DNA from: SSF14 sp037045585
Lineage (GTDB): Bacteria; Actinomycetota; Acidimicrobiia; Acidimicrobiales; Microtrichaceae
Assembly: GCA_037045585.1 (NCBI GenBank)
Contig: JBAOIR010000055.1
Coordinates: forward strand, 100,408 to 164,407
Length of the DNA stretch: 64,000 bases
Reading direction: 5' to 3'
Positions within the stretch are counted from its first letter, which is position 1, and every line of letters begins with the position of its first letter. The position numbers were made by a program, and so were the translations under genes. This document shows, one piece after another, positions 17,904-30,244 of this stretch. The notes below the pieces were generated by a model. The model saw only the letters and a list, made by a program, of their open reading frames with translations, was not told where the DNA came from and did no database searches.

Positions 17904-18821
17904 ATGGATCGACTCTGTGAAGGCCGGATCGTGGTGGTGACGGGTGCCGGGCGCGGCATCGGTCGGGAGCATGCCTTGGAGTTCGCCCGCCAGGGCGCCC
18001 ACGTCGTGGTGAACGATGTCGGTGCCGAGGTGGACGGGAGCGGCGGCTCGATCGGACCGGCGTCGGAGGTCGTCACGGCGATCGAGGCCCTCGGCGGACG
18101 AGCGGTGGTCAACGGTGACGACATCTCGACCGATGACGGCGCCAAGCGCCTGATCGATACAGCAGTCGAGGCGTTCGGTGGGCTCGACGTCGTTGTGAAC
18201 AACGCCGGCATCCTGCGGGATCGAATGCTCGTCAACATGACCTTCGACGAGTGGGACGCGGTCATCCGGGTCCACCTGCGCGGCACGTTCGCCACCTCGC
18301 ACCATGCGGCCAACTACTGGCGCGAACGGTCCAAGGCGGGCGACGACGTCGCCGGCCGCATCATCAACACGTCGTCGCCGTCGGGCATCTACGGCAACGT
18401 CGGCCAGACCAACTACGGGGCCGCCAAGGCCGGCATCGCGTCGTTCACGATCATCGCCGCGATGGAACTCGCCCGCTACGGCGTGACCGTCAACGCCATC
18501 GCCCCGGTGGCCGCCACCCGGATGACGATCCCGCTGCAGGCGGGCGGCGCGCCGACCGTCGCGGACGGGGAGTGGAGTCCCGGTGACCCGGGCAACATCG
18601 CCCCGCTCGTCGTCTGGTTGGGGAGCCGGGAGGCGGCCGGTGTCACCGGGCGGGTGTTCAACGTGCGCGGCGACCGGATCAGCGTGGCCGAGGGATGGCA
18701 CGCCGGCGAGGCGGTCGAGGCCGGTCGCCGCTGGGACCCCGTCGAACTGGGCGAGATCATCCCCGGACTCGTCGAGCGGGCCCAACCCAACGCCGACATG
18801 AGTGGACGGTTGCCCGACTGA
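17904..18821 (+). CDS. SDR-family dehydrogenase (3-hydroxyacyl-CoA dehydrogenase-like)
   Basis: 305 residues. Classical Rossmann cofactor motif TGAGRGIGREHA near residue 14, the NNAG motif in DVVVNNAGILRD, catalytic Ser in IINTSSPSGIYG and Tyr/Lys in TNYGAAKAG. Length and the NDVGAEVDGSG segment after the second strand resemble the hydroxyacyl-CoA dehydrogenase domain of multifunctional beta-oxidation enzymes and related actinobacterial SDRs. The downstream acyl-CoA dehydrogenase supports a role in fatty acid or steroid side-chain breakdown, an inference. NAD is the likely cofactor (Asp after the second strand). A strong hairpin follows the stop. Confidence 0.88.
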   Translation: MDRLCEGRIVVVTGAGRGIGREHALEFARQGAHVVVNDVGAEVDGSGGSIGPASEVVTAIEALGGRAVVNGDDISTDDGAKRLIDTAVEAFGGLDVVVNNAGILRDRMLVNMTFDEWDAVIRVHLRGTFATSHHAANYWRERSKAGDDVAGRIINTSSPSGIYGNVGQTNYGAAKAGIASFTIIAAMELARYGVTVNAIAPVAATRMTIPLQAGGAPTVADGEWSPGDPGNIAPLVVWLGSREAAGVTGRVFNVRGDRISVAEGWHAGEAVEAGRRWDPVELGEIIPGLVERAQPNADMSGRLPD

Positions 18822-18827
18822 CCCGAT

Positions 18828-18865
18828 CCAGGCTCACCCGGGCGAATACGCCCGGGTGAGCCTGG
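18828..18865. terminator. Perfect 17-bp stem hairpin after the SDR gene
   Basis: CCAGGCTCACCCGGGCG pairs perfectly with the sequence at 18849-18865 across a four-base AATA loop, starting seven bases after the SDR stop. There is no T-tract, so if it terminates transcription it does so as an I-shaped (stem-only) terminator, common in high-GC actinobacteria. Confidence 0.7.
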
Positions 18866-19005
18866 AGAGCGTCGTCGCTCGCCCCCGGCCCGGGAGGACT
18901 TCGGTCACAGGATGGGCACGAGTCGTACGGTGTACGCGATCATCTGGGGGTCACGGCCACGGGGGTTCCGGGCCGATCACACCAGCATCACCCAGGGGGG
19001 TACCG

Positions 19006-20355
19006 ATGACCGATGTCGCTCCGGCCGCATCCGAGAACACCGACGCCGTCACGAACGACGAACTGGTCGACGAACTGCGTTCGTGGCTCGAGGAGAACTG
19101 GGATCCCGACCTGACCGTCGCGGACTGGTGGCAGCGGCTCGGCCTCGCCGGCTGGTGCGCCCCCAACCTGCCGACGAACGCCTACGGCAAGGGGGTGTCG
19201 CGGAACGACGCCGTGCGGATCGCCAACGAGATCGGCGACTTCGGTGCCCTCGGAGCGCCTGCCGGCCTCGGCCTCCTGCTCGCCGCACCGACGATCGCCA
19301 GCCACGGCACCCAGGAACAGATCGACCTGTACGTGCGCGACATCGTCACCGGCCAGAAGGCATGGTGCCAGCTCTTCAGCGAGCCGGGCGCCGGTTCGGA
19401 TCTCGCCGGTCTCACGGCGCGTGCCGTCGAGGACGGTGACGAGTGGATCGTGAACGGCCAGAAGGTGTGGACGTCGTTCGGCCACACGGCCGACCTCGCG
19501 ATGCTCATCGCCCGTACGGCCCCCGAGCTGCCCAAGCACCAGGGCATCACCTGGTTCTCCATCGACATGCACCAGCCGGGCATGGAGGTCCGTCCGCTCC
19601 GTGAGATGACGGGTCATGCGCTCTTCAACGAGGTGTTCATGTCCGACGCCCGGGTGCCGTCGTCCGCGATCATCGGTGGGCGCAACAACGGATGGGCCGT
19701 CGCCAACACCACGCTCGCCAACGAGCGGGCCGGGCTCGGCACGGGTGGTGGCAGCGGCGGTGCGGGTGCGGCGTCGCCGGGCACCGTCGTCGGCCACCTC
19801 GACCAGCGCGTCGGCGACTTCGTCACGCCTCGTCAGAAGAAGAAGCGGGCGACGTCGGGAGCGGGTCCGTCGAGTGGTGGCGGTGCTGCCAGGCTCCTCA
19901 TCGATCTCGCCAAGGGCAACGGCTCGATCGCCGACGCCACCATCCGCCAGGACCTCATGCGGCTCCACACGCTCGGCGAGATCGGGCGCTTCAACGCCCT
20001 CCGGGTCAAGGCGGCCAAGAAGGCGGGTCGTGACCTTCCCGGCATGGCCAACATCTCGAAGCTCTCGATGAGTGACACGATGCGGCTGAGCCGCGACGTG
20101 GGTCTTCGCATCGTCGGCGCCCAGGGAATGCTGCACGCCTACACCGACGATCAGCGCCCTGCGATCGACGCCGCGACCGGCAATCCCTTCCTCGGTGCCG
20201 TCACCTCCATCGCCCTGTGGGCGCAGGGTCCGCCCATCTACGGCGGCACCGACCAGATCCAGCGCAACATCATCGGCGAGCGGGTGCTGGGCCTCCCCAA
20301 GGAGCCCAACAACGACAAGACGATGCCGTTCGCCGACCTGCCCAAGAACGCCTGA
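19006..20355 (+). CDS. Acyl-CoA dehydrogenase family protein
   Basis: 449 residues from the ATG at 19006, preceded by a G-rich stretch (AGGGGGGT) that can serve as ribosome binding site. FAD-binding blocks are clear: LFSEPGAGSDLAGL, WIVNGQKVWTSFGHTAD, LSRDVGLRIVGAQGML and the C-terminal GGTDQIQRNIIGERVLGL. It should oxidise an acyl-CoA and pass electrons to ETF. Between the middle beta domain and the C-terminal helices there is an unusual Gly/Ser and Lys-rich insertion (about residues 245-295), not part of the standard fold. The catalytic Glu cannot be assigned with confidence. A hairpin repeat follows. Confidence 0.88.
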   Translation: MTDVAPAASENTDAVTNDELVDELRSWLEENWDPDLTVADWWQRLGLAGWCAPNLPTNAYGKGVSRNDAVRIANEIGDFGALGAPAGLGLLLAAPTIASHGTQEQIDLYVRDIVTGQKAWCQLFSEPGAGSDLAGLTARAVEDGDEWIVNGQKVWTSFGHTADLAMLIARTAPELPKHQGITWFSIDMHQPGMEVRPLREMTGHALFNEVFMSDARVPSSAIIGGRNNGWAVANTTLANERAGLGTGGGSGGAGAASPGTVVGHLDQRVGDFVTPRQKKKRATSGAGPSSGGGAARLLIDLAKGNGSIADATIRQDLMRLHTLGEIGRFNALRVKAAKKAGRDLPGMANISKLSMSDTMRLSRDVGLRIVGAQGMLHAYTDDQRPAIDAATGNPFLGAVTSIALWAQGPPIYGGTDQIQRNIIGERVLGLPKEPNNDKTMPFADLPKNA

Positions 20356-20360
20356 TTCTC

Positions 20361-20416
20361 GGGGTTCTGTACTGCGAGGGGCACCAGATGTGGCGCTCCT
20401 CGCAGTACAGAACCCC
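20361..20416. repeat. 19-bp perfect inverted repeat, member of an intergenic palindrome family
   Basis: GGGGTTCTGTACTGCGAGG (20361-20379) is the exact reverse complement of 20398-20416, with an 18-base interior that is itself partly complementary. It lies between the convergent acyl-CoA dehydrogenase and exonuclease III genes. The element at 37756-37815 aligns with it along its length, and a shorter match (GTTCTGTNCTGCG arms) is at 59631-59680. It may terminate transcription from both sides. Three copies of CGACTC follow at 20439-20456. Confidence 0.75.
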
Positions 20417-20488
20417 TGGAGTCAGGCGAACGCGACACCGACTCCGACTCCGACTCCGGCGGCGAGCGAAGGTGGCCGCGTACCTCGG

Positions 20489-21289
20489 CTACAGGTCGAA
20501 GGTCGCGACGACCGGCGCGTGGTCGGACCACCGCTCGGCGTACGTGGGCGCCCGGTGCACCACGACGTCCTTCGCCAGCGCCGCGAGTTCGGGACTGGCG
20601 ATCAGATAGTCGATGCGCCAACCGGCGTCGTTGTCGAACGCCTTCCCTCGCCACGACCACCAGGTGTACGGCCCGGAGCCGTCACCGCCGAAGCGACGGC
20701 CGAGGTCGACGAAGCCCACCTCGTCACGGAGCCGGTCGAGGCGTTCCTGTTCTTCGGGGAGAAAGCCGGCCTTGCCCCGGTTGCCCTTCCAGTTCTTGAT
20801 GTCGCGTTCGTCGTGGGCGACGTTGAGGTCGCCGGTGAGGAGCACGTGACGTCCGGTGGCAGCGACCTCGCCGACGCGTCGGACGATCGCGTCGAGGAAC
20901 GCGAGCTTCTCCTCCATGCGACCCGGATCGTCGGCCTGACCGGTGTGCACGTACGCCGATGCCACGCAGAGCCCGCGCCCGTCAGCCGTGTCGACGGTGC
21001 CCTCGACCCAACGCCCGGTTCCGGCGAAGCGCCCGTCACCGATCGCGGCGCTGGTGTCGGTCACCTCGGTACGAGCCGCGACGGCCACGCCGGCGCGGCC
21101 CTTGAGTGCCGACGAGGCGCCGACGTGGGACCACCCGTCGCCGAGGAGTGGCGCCACGACGTCGTCGGGCGCTCGAACCTCCTGCAGGGCCATGACGTCC
21201 GGCTTGGCCTGCGCCACCCAGGCGTCCATGCCGCGGCGCACTGCGGCGCGCAGCCCGTTCACGTTGATCGTGGCGACCGAGAGCGACAT
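20489..21289 (-). CDS. xth: Exodeoxyribonuclease III family AP endonuclease
   Basis: 266 residues. Typical ExoIII start SVATINVNGLRAA, catalytic Glu in ALQEVRAPDD, Tyr in VASAYVHTG, Asp-Asn in LLTGDLNVAHDERDIKNW, and the closing RIDYLIAS and RWSDHAPVVATF (Asp-His). The magnesium site and catalytic pair are complete. It should cut the backbone 5' to abasic sites in base-excision repair, in the cytosol. Starting at ATG 21289 matches the family's usual N-terminus; the longer in-frame extension overlaps the divergent ABC gene. Confidence 0.93.
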   Translation of the reverse strand: MSLSVATINVNGLRAAVRRGMDAWVAQAKPDVMALQEVRAPDDVVAPLLGDGWSHVGASSALKGRAGVAVAARTEVTDTSAAIGDGRFAGTGRWVEGTVDTADGRGLCVASAYVHTGQADDPGRMEEKLAFLDAIVRRVGEVAATGRHVLLTGDLNVAHDERDIKNWKGNRGKAGFLPEEQERLDRLRDEVGFVDLGRRFGGDGSGPYTWWSWRGKAFDNDAGWRIDYLIASPELAALAKDVVVHRAPTYAERWSDHAPVVATFDL

Positions 21290-21358
21290 GGTCCGATCCT
21301 CCCAGATCCGAGGGCGATGCCTGCACGCGTGTGTCGGCCGAGTGGTTGACTTCGAGCG

Positions 21359-22288
21359 ATGACGCAGACGCTCGATCCTCCCGCCCTCGGTGTCGCGCTC
21401 CGCGGCCTCGTGAAGACGTTTCCCAGCCCAGCGGGGCCGGTGCAGGCGGTCCGGGGCATCGACCTCGACATCGCTCGCGGTGAAACCGTTGCGCTGCTCG
21501 GTCCGAACGGGGCCGGGAAGTCGTCGACCATCGAGATGATCCTCGGACTCTCGAAGCCCGACGCCGGCACGGTCGACGTGCTGGGCCTCTCGCCGAAGCA
21601 GGCGATCCAGCGTGGCGCCATCGGTGCGATGTTGCAGGTCGGCGCGGTCCTGGGTGAGCTGTCGGTGCGCGAACTCGTCGACATGATGGGCTCGCTGTTC
21701 CCGTCGCCGCTCGGTGTCGACGAGACCCTTCAACTCGCTGGCATCGGCGACATCGCGGAGCGGCGCACCAACCGCCTCTCGGGTGGACAGACGCAGCGAG
21801 TCCGTTTCGCCGTGGCAATGGTGTCCGATCCGGACCTGATCATCCTCGACGAACCGACGGTGGCCATGGACGTGGAGTCGCGGGTCGCCTTCTGGGCGAC
21901 GATGCGTTCGTTCACCGAGCGGGGCAAGACCGTCATCTTCGCGACGCACTATCTCGAGGAGGCCGACGACTACGCCGACCGCATCGTGCTGATGGCCCGC
22001 GGTGAGATCGTCGTGGACGGTACCGCCGCCGAACTGCGAGCAGCGTCCGGTGGTCGCCACATCAAGGCGGTCCTGGCCGGGGCCTCCTCAGAGCTCTTGG
22101 AATCTCTCGCGGGGGTCGTCACGGCGACCATCCACGGCGAGGCCATCGACCTCGCCTGCGCCGACTCCGACGTCGCGATCCGGGCGTTGCTCGCGGCCTA
22201 CCCCGACGTGCACGAGATCGAGATCGTCGGTGCGGGTCTGGAGCACGCGTTCCTCGAGCTGACCGGCGAAGCGGGGGGCAACCGATGA
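21359..22288 (+). CDS. ABC transporter ATP-binding protein (DrrA-like)
   Basis: 309 residues. Walker A GPNGAGKSS (residues ~57-65), Q-loop in GAMLQVG, signature RLSGGQTQRVRFA, Walker B LIILDEPTVAMD and the H-loop in FATHYLEEADDYAD. After the ATPase core comes a ~70-residue C-terminal domain usual for exporters of the DrrA/Nod type. It energises the ABC-2 permease that follows, whose ATG overlaps this stop (ATGA). Substrate could be a drug, lipid or polysaccharide precursor; the sequence does not tell. Confidence 0.9.
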   Translation: MTQTLDPPALGVALRGLVKTFPSPAGPVQAVRGIDLDIARGETVALLGPNGAGKSSTIEMILGLSKPDAGTVDVLGLSPKQAIQRGAIGAMLQVGAVLGELSVRELVDMMGSLFPSPLGVDETLQLAGIGDIAERRTNRLSGGQTQRVRFAVAMVSDPDLIILDEPTVAMDVESRVAFWATMRSFTERGKTVIFATHYLEEADDYADRIVLMARGEIVVDGTAAELRAASGGRHIKAVLAGASSELLESLAGVVTATIHGEAIDLACADSDVAIRALLAAYPDVHEIEIVGAGLEHAFLELTGEAGGNR

Positions 22289-23085
22289 CCGCGCACTCCA
22301 TCGCACCGCCCACGGCGCAGCCCACGAGGCCGACCCGGCGGGGCCTCAACGCGACCTATCTGCGCTACGAGCTGGTCCGCCTGTTCCGGAACAAGCGGTC
22401 GTTCATCTTCTCGCTGGTGTTCCCGCTGGCGCTCTTTCTCGTCATCGGCGGGTCGAACAGGGATCAGATCATGGATCTCGGCACCTACCGGGTGAAGTTC
22501 GTCCTCTATTACATGGTCTCGATGGCCGGGTACGGCGCGATGATCGCCGCGATCTCCGGTGGGGCCCGAATCGCGACGGAACGGCAGACCGGTTGGAACC
22601 GCCAGCTGCGCCTCACGCCACTGCCGGTCACCACGTACTTCGCCACGAAGGTGATCACGGCCTACGTGATGTCGGCGGCCAGCATCGTCCTGCTCTATGC
22701 CGCCGGTCTGACCTTCGGAGTGCGGATCGCATCGGCCGGCCGCTGGATCTCGATGACGGGACTGCTCCTGATCGGTGTGCTGCCCTTCGTCGCCATGGGC
22801 ATCGCGGTCGGTCACCTCCTGACGACCGACGCGATGGGGCCGGCCGTCGGTGGCGGCTCGGCGTTCTTCGGATTTCTCGGTGGCCAATGGTTCCCACTGC
22901 CCACCAGCGGCGTCCTGCGCCAGATCGGCGAACTCGTCCCGTCGTTCTGGATCACGCAAGCGAGCCACATCGGCATCGGCGGCGCCGCCTGGTCGGTCAA
23001 GGGTTGGCTCGTGATCGCCGTCTGGGCCGCTGCCATGAGCGGCTGGGCGGCGTGGGCCTACCGCCGGGACACGAAGCGCCTCTGA
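22285..23085 (+). CDS. ABC-2 type transporter permease
   Basis: 266 residues with about six hydrophobic segments (for example FIFSLVFPLALFLVIGG, VLYYMVSMAGYGAMIAAI, LLLIGVLPFVAMGIAVG and WLVIAVWAAAMSGWAAW). The N-terminal cytosolic arm (YLRYELVRLFRNKRSFIFS) is the usual ABC-2 opening before the first helix. The gene overlaps the ATPase gene by four bases, so the two make one exporter. It ends eight bases before the convergent kinase gene. Confidence 0.88.
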   Translation: MTAHSIAPPTAQPTRPTRRGLNATYLRYELVRLFRNKRSFIFSLVFPLALFLVIGGSNRDQIMDLGTYRVKFVLYYMVSMAGYGAMIAAISGGARIATERQTGWNRQLRLTPLPVTTYFATKVITAYVMSAASIVLLYAAGLTFGVRIASAGRWISMTGLLLIGVLPFVAMGIAVGHLLTTDAMGPAVGGGSAFFGFLGGQWFPLPTSGVLRQIGELVPSFWITQASHIGIGGAAWSVKGWLVIAVWAAAMSGWAAWAYRRDTKRL

Positions 23086-23093
23086 GCTCGGCG

Positions 23094-24922
<1,829 letters not shown>

Positions 24923-24926
<4 letters not shown>

Positions 24927-25699
24927 CGCCCGGCGGACCGGTCCGCGGCCAGCGGCGTGGCGTCGGAGTGCCGTCGGGCCGACTCGGTGAGGATGTGGTT
25001 GTGGCGTGCGGTCTCGACGACCCGGATCCGGGTATCGCCCGAGTCGGGGCTCCAGAGACGCTTGGCGAAGAACTCGTCGCTCAGCCGTTCCAGGTGGCGC
25101 CGAACCTGTGACCGGCTCATGTACACCTTGGCGGCGACCTGATCGTGGGTTGCCGGCTCGACCGATCCGGCGAGCACCGGTTCGGCGTACGCCAGCAGCA
25201 CCTCACGCTGGACGTCGGTCAGGTCGATGACCACGCCGTGGGTGTGGGGCTCGTGCACGGTCGGGTCGTCGCCCTCGTCGCGGGAGCGGGCGACGACGTC
25301 GAGCTCCCAGGTGTCGGTGGCGCCGACGACCTCGATCGTGAAGATCTCCTCCGTCGGAGAATAGGCCGAACCGGCCGCGACCGGGACGGGTGGCCCACCG
25401 GCGGCGCTCACCTGAAGTGCTCGTCGCACTGGCTGGGGACGACCGGTTTCCTCCCGGTGGGGGTCGGGCATGCCCGCTGCCTCGACGAAGATTCGCCCGT
25501 GGGCGATGACGAGCCAGCCCGCCACGCGAGGGATCTCCCAGTCCCGCACGGGTGCGTGTCCGAACCGGGCTTCACACGACTCCCCGCGGCCGAAGGTCAC
25601 GACGGAATCGTCGTACAGCGGCACTTGGCAGCGTTCGGCCTGGTCGTCTCCGACCCGGTAGCTCAGCCGTCCTCGAGGTGTGGGGGCGGTGGTCGTCAC
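24923..25699 (-). CDS. FHA-like protein with C-terminal winged helix
   Basis: 258 residues from a GTG at 25699; no strong ribosome-binding site, so the start is uncertain by some codons. The N-terminal ~110 residues (VVTFGRGESCEARFGHAP, then WEIPRVAGWLVIAHGRIFVE) resemble a divergent FHA phosphothreonine-binding domain (GR motif, then R-x-x-G-x-L). The C-terminal part (LTDVQREVLLAYAEPVLAG, then VAAKVYMSRSQVRRHLERL) is a helix-turn-helix/winged-helix segment. It overlaps the kinase start by four bases (TTGA), so it is an obvious candidate partner or substrate of that kinase. Function otherwise unknown. Confidence 0.65.
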
Positions 25700-26083
25700 A
25701 GTTGGTGTTCGCGTTGGTCCGAGGCGTGTGACATTGAAATTTGAATCAGTCCCGACGGAGGAGCACGGAAAAAGTTGAACAGGGGTGCCACTACACGTGG
25801 CGCTCCTGACGTGGCACGATGCTTCTGCACACAATGATGACACCTTGTCAGCATCGTGGGTAGGGATCCCATCTCCCTTTCTCACTGTGGTCGGACATCT
25901 CGGTTCCAACCCCGTCCGATCCGGTGAACACCCAGCCCGCCGATTCGGCGGCCCGCTCCCTCCAGGTGTGCACACCACCTGGAGGGAGCTGGTGGGCGGG
26001 AGGGCCGGGCCCGCTGACGCGTCCCGCCCCCGGCTGCGCGAAGCTGTATCTGACACATCGTCAGATCGACTCGAGGGGTAGCG
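25700..26083. promoter_or_regulatory. 384-bp divergent intergenic region with several inverted repeats
   Basis: No gene found. It separates the leftward FHA/kinase pair from the rightward acyl-CoA ligase and is less GC-rich at its left end. It holds GTGCCAC (25785-25791) inverted at 25811-25817; TGACA/TGTCA arms at 25838-25850; a perfect 14-bp palindrome GCTCCCTCCAGGTG at 25955-25968 paired with 25976-25989; and the operator-like repeat at 26048-26066. These are probably promoter, operator and terminator parts for both directions. Confidence 0.55.
26048..26066. promoter_or_regulatory. Operator-like inverted repeat before the acyl-CoA ligase
   Basis: ATCTGAC, five bases, GTCAGAT: a perfect 7-bp inverted repeat 18 bases before the ATG at 26084. 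Spacing and symmetry suit a dimeric regulator such as TetR. The GAGGGG ribosome-binding site (26073-26078) sits between it and the start codon. The regulator is not identified. Confidence 0.5.
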
Positions 26084-27675
26084 ATGCAGCAAGCGGAAAT
26101 CGACGCGTTCCAGTTCGTGGGCCAGGACATCCCATGGCTGCTGAACCACTGGGCCGAAGCCGCCCCCGACCGCCCGTTCCTCGTGTGGGAACCCCGGTCC
26201 GGCGAGGATCGCACGTGGACCTACCGCCAGTTCGTCGATGACGTCGAGAAGGTCGCCTCGGCCCTCGTGGCTCGTGGCGTCCAGCTCGGCGACAAGGTGC
26301 TCATCCACGCCGAGAACTGCCCCGAAGCCGTGTTGGCCTGGTACGGCTGCGCCCGGATCGGCGCCGTGGGCGTGACGACCAACACCCGCAGCGTCGCCGC
26401 CGAGATCAACTACTTCGCCACCCACACCGGGTGCGTCGGCGCCATCACGCAGCCGCAGTTCGCCGCTGTGGTCAACGAGGCGGTGCCGGAGCTCGGTTGG
26501 TTCGTTGTCACCGCCGACGATTCGGTGTCGCGGCGACCGCCGAGCCGGTCGACCGTCCCCACGACGGCTTCGACCAGCTCCTCGAGCACGATCTCCCCGA
26601 AGCTCCCCGTCACACCCCCGATCCGTTGCTCCCCGCCGGCATCCTGTTCACGTCGGGCACGACGTCGCGACCCAAGGCCGTGGTCCACACCCACGGCAAC
26701 GCGCTGTGGGCCGCCAAGGTCGGCCCGCAGAACATCGACATGGACGAGGGCGACGTCTACCTGATCTACCTGCCGTTCTTCCACGTGAACGCGCAGAGCT
26801 GGTCGATCTGGACCACGCTCGGTGCGGGCGGCACCGTGATCCTCCAGCCGAAGTTCTCGGCCAGCAAGTTCTGGGAGGTCATCCTCAAGCACAAGGTGAC
26901 CCACATCTCGCTCATCCCGTTCGTGTTCAAGGCCGTCGCGCCCCAGCCGATCCCGGACCACACGGTGAAGGTCGGTGTGTTCGGCCTGATCATGCCGGAG
27001 TTGGTCGACTGGCTGAAGATGCGTGTGGTCGCCGCCTACGGCATGACCGAGACCGTCATCCACGCCGTGCGCGACAACAAGTACGAGCGTTACCCCCGCC
27101 TGGCCATGGGCCGGGTCGCTCCCGGCTACGAGATGATCGTCGTCGACCCCGAGACCAAGGAGATCGTCAAGGAAGGCGAGATCGGCGAGATCTGGCTCCG
27201 TGGCACCCGCGGCATCCAGCTGTTCCTCGAGTACTACGACAACGAGGAGGCGAACAACAAGGCGTTCAACGCCGACGGTTGGCTGCAGACCGGTGACCTC
27301 GTGCTCCTCGGCCCCGACGGCAACCTCGAGTACCGCGACCGCGACAAGGACGCCCTCAAGGTCGGCGGCGAGAACGTCTCGGCCCGCGAGGTCGAGGACC
27401 AGGTCCGCACCGTGCCCGGCATCGCCGACGTCGCGGTCGTGGGCAAGAGCCACGAGATGCTCGACCAGGTCGCCGTCGCGTTCGTCGTGAAGGCCGATCC
27501 GAACCAGGACGACGACGAGCTGGCCGCCGCCATCATCGCCGCGTGCAAGACGAACCTCGCCGACTTCAAGGTGCCCCGCGCCGTGTACTTCGTCGACGAC
27601 TTCCCGAAGGCGACGCTCGACAAGGTCGCCAAGAACGAGCTCCGGGAGATGGCGGACGCCCACCCCGCCGTCTGA
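26084..27675 (+). CDS. Acyl-CoA synthetase (AMP-binding), frameshifted in this sequence
   Basis: About 530 residues. The first ~145 codons (from MQQAEIDAFQFVGQDIPWLL) are in one frame and the rest in another, with one base missing near 26520. Rejoined, the adenylation motifs are complete: FTSGTTSRPKAVVHTHG, YGMTETVIHAV, GWLQTGDLVLL, RDKDALKVGGENVSA and the C-terminal Lys in KATLDKVAKNEL. It should activate a fatty or aromatic acid to its CoA ester through an acyl-AMP. Ribosome-binding site GAGGGG precedes the ATG. Next to a 7-bp inverted repeat operator. Likely part of acid catabolism; substrate unknown. Confidence 0.88.
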
Positions 27676-27695
27676 CCCGATCGAGATCCCCGTCC

Positions 27696-27746
27696 GACTC
27701 TGGAGCGCCAAGGTGCCAAGAAGTGGCACCTGAGCGCTCCAGAGTC
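27696..27746. terminator. Long bipartite hairpin between the acyl-CoA ligase and lon
   Basis: GACTCTGGAGCGC (27696-27708) pairs perfectly with 27734-27746; after a two-base bulge on each side, AGGTGCCA (27711-27718) pairs with TGGCACCT (27724-27731). It starts 20 bases after the ligase stop and 71 bases before lon. No T-tract. It shares GGAGCGCC/GGCACC words with the palindromes at 20361 and 37771. Confidence 0.7.
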
Positions 27747-27817
27747 GCGTCCGGGAATGGATGAGCTGGCTCAATGGTTGAGTGCCTTGAACCTTTTCAC
27801 CTCTCCGGGAGGCCCCC

Positions 27818-30240
<2,423 letters not shown>

Positions 30241-30244
<4 letters not shown>

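Noticed and set aside
18828..18865. Palindrome as an attachment site or CRISPR repeat
   Set aside because: Single copy, no integrase or Cas gene, and it directly follows a stop codon; a terminator explains it.
25700..26425. Open extension upstream of the FHA-like gene
   Set aside because: It runs through the inverted-repeat control region and into the coding part of the acyl-CoA ligase; composition is not that of the protein.
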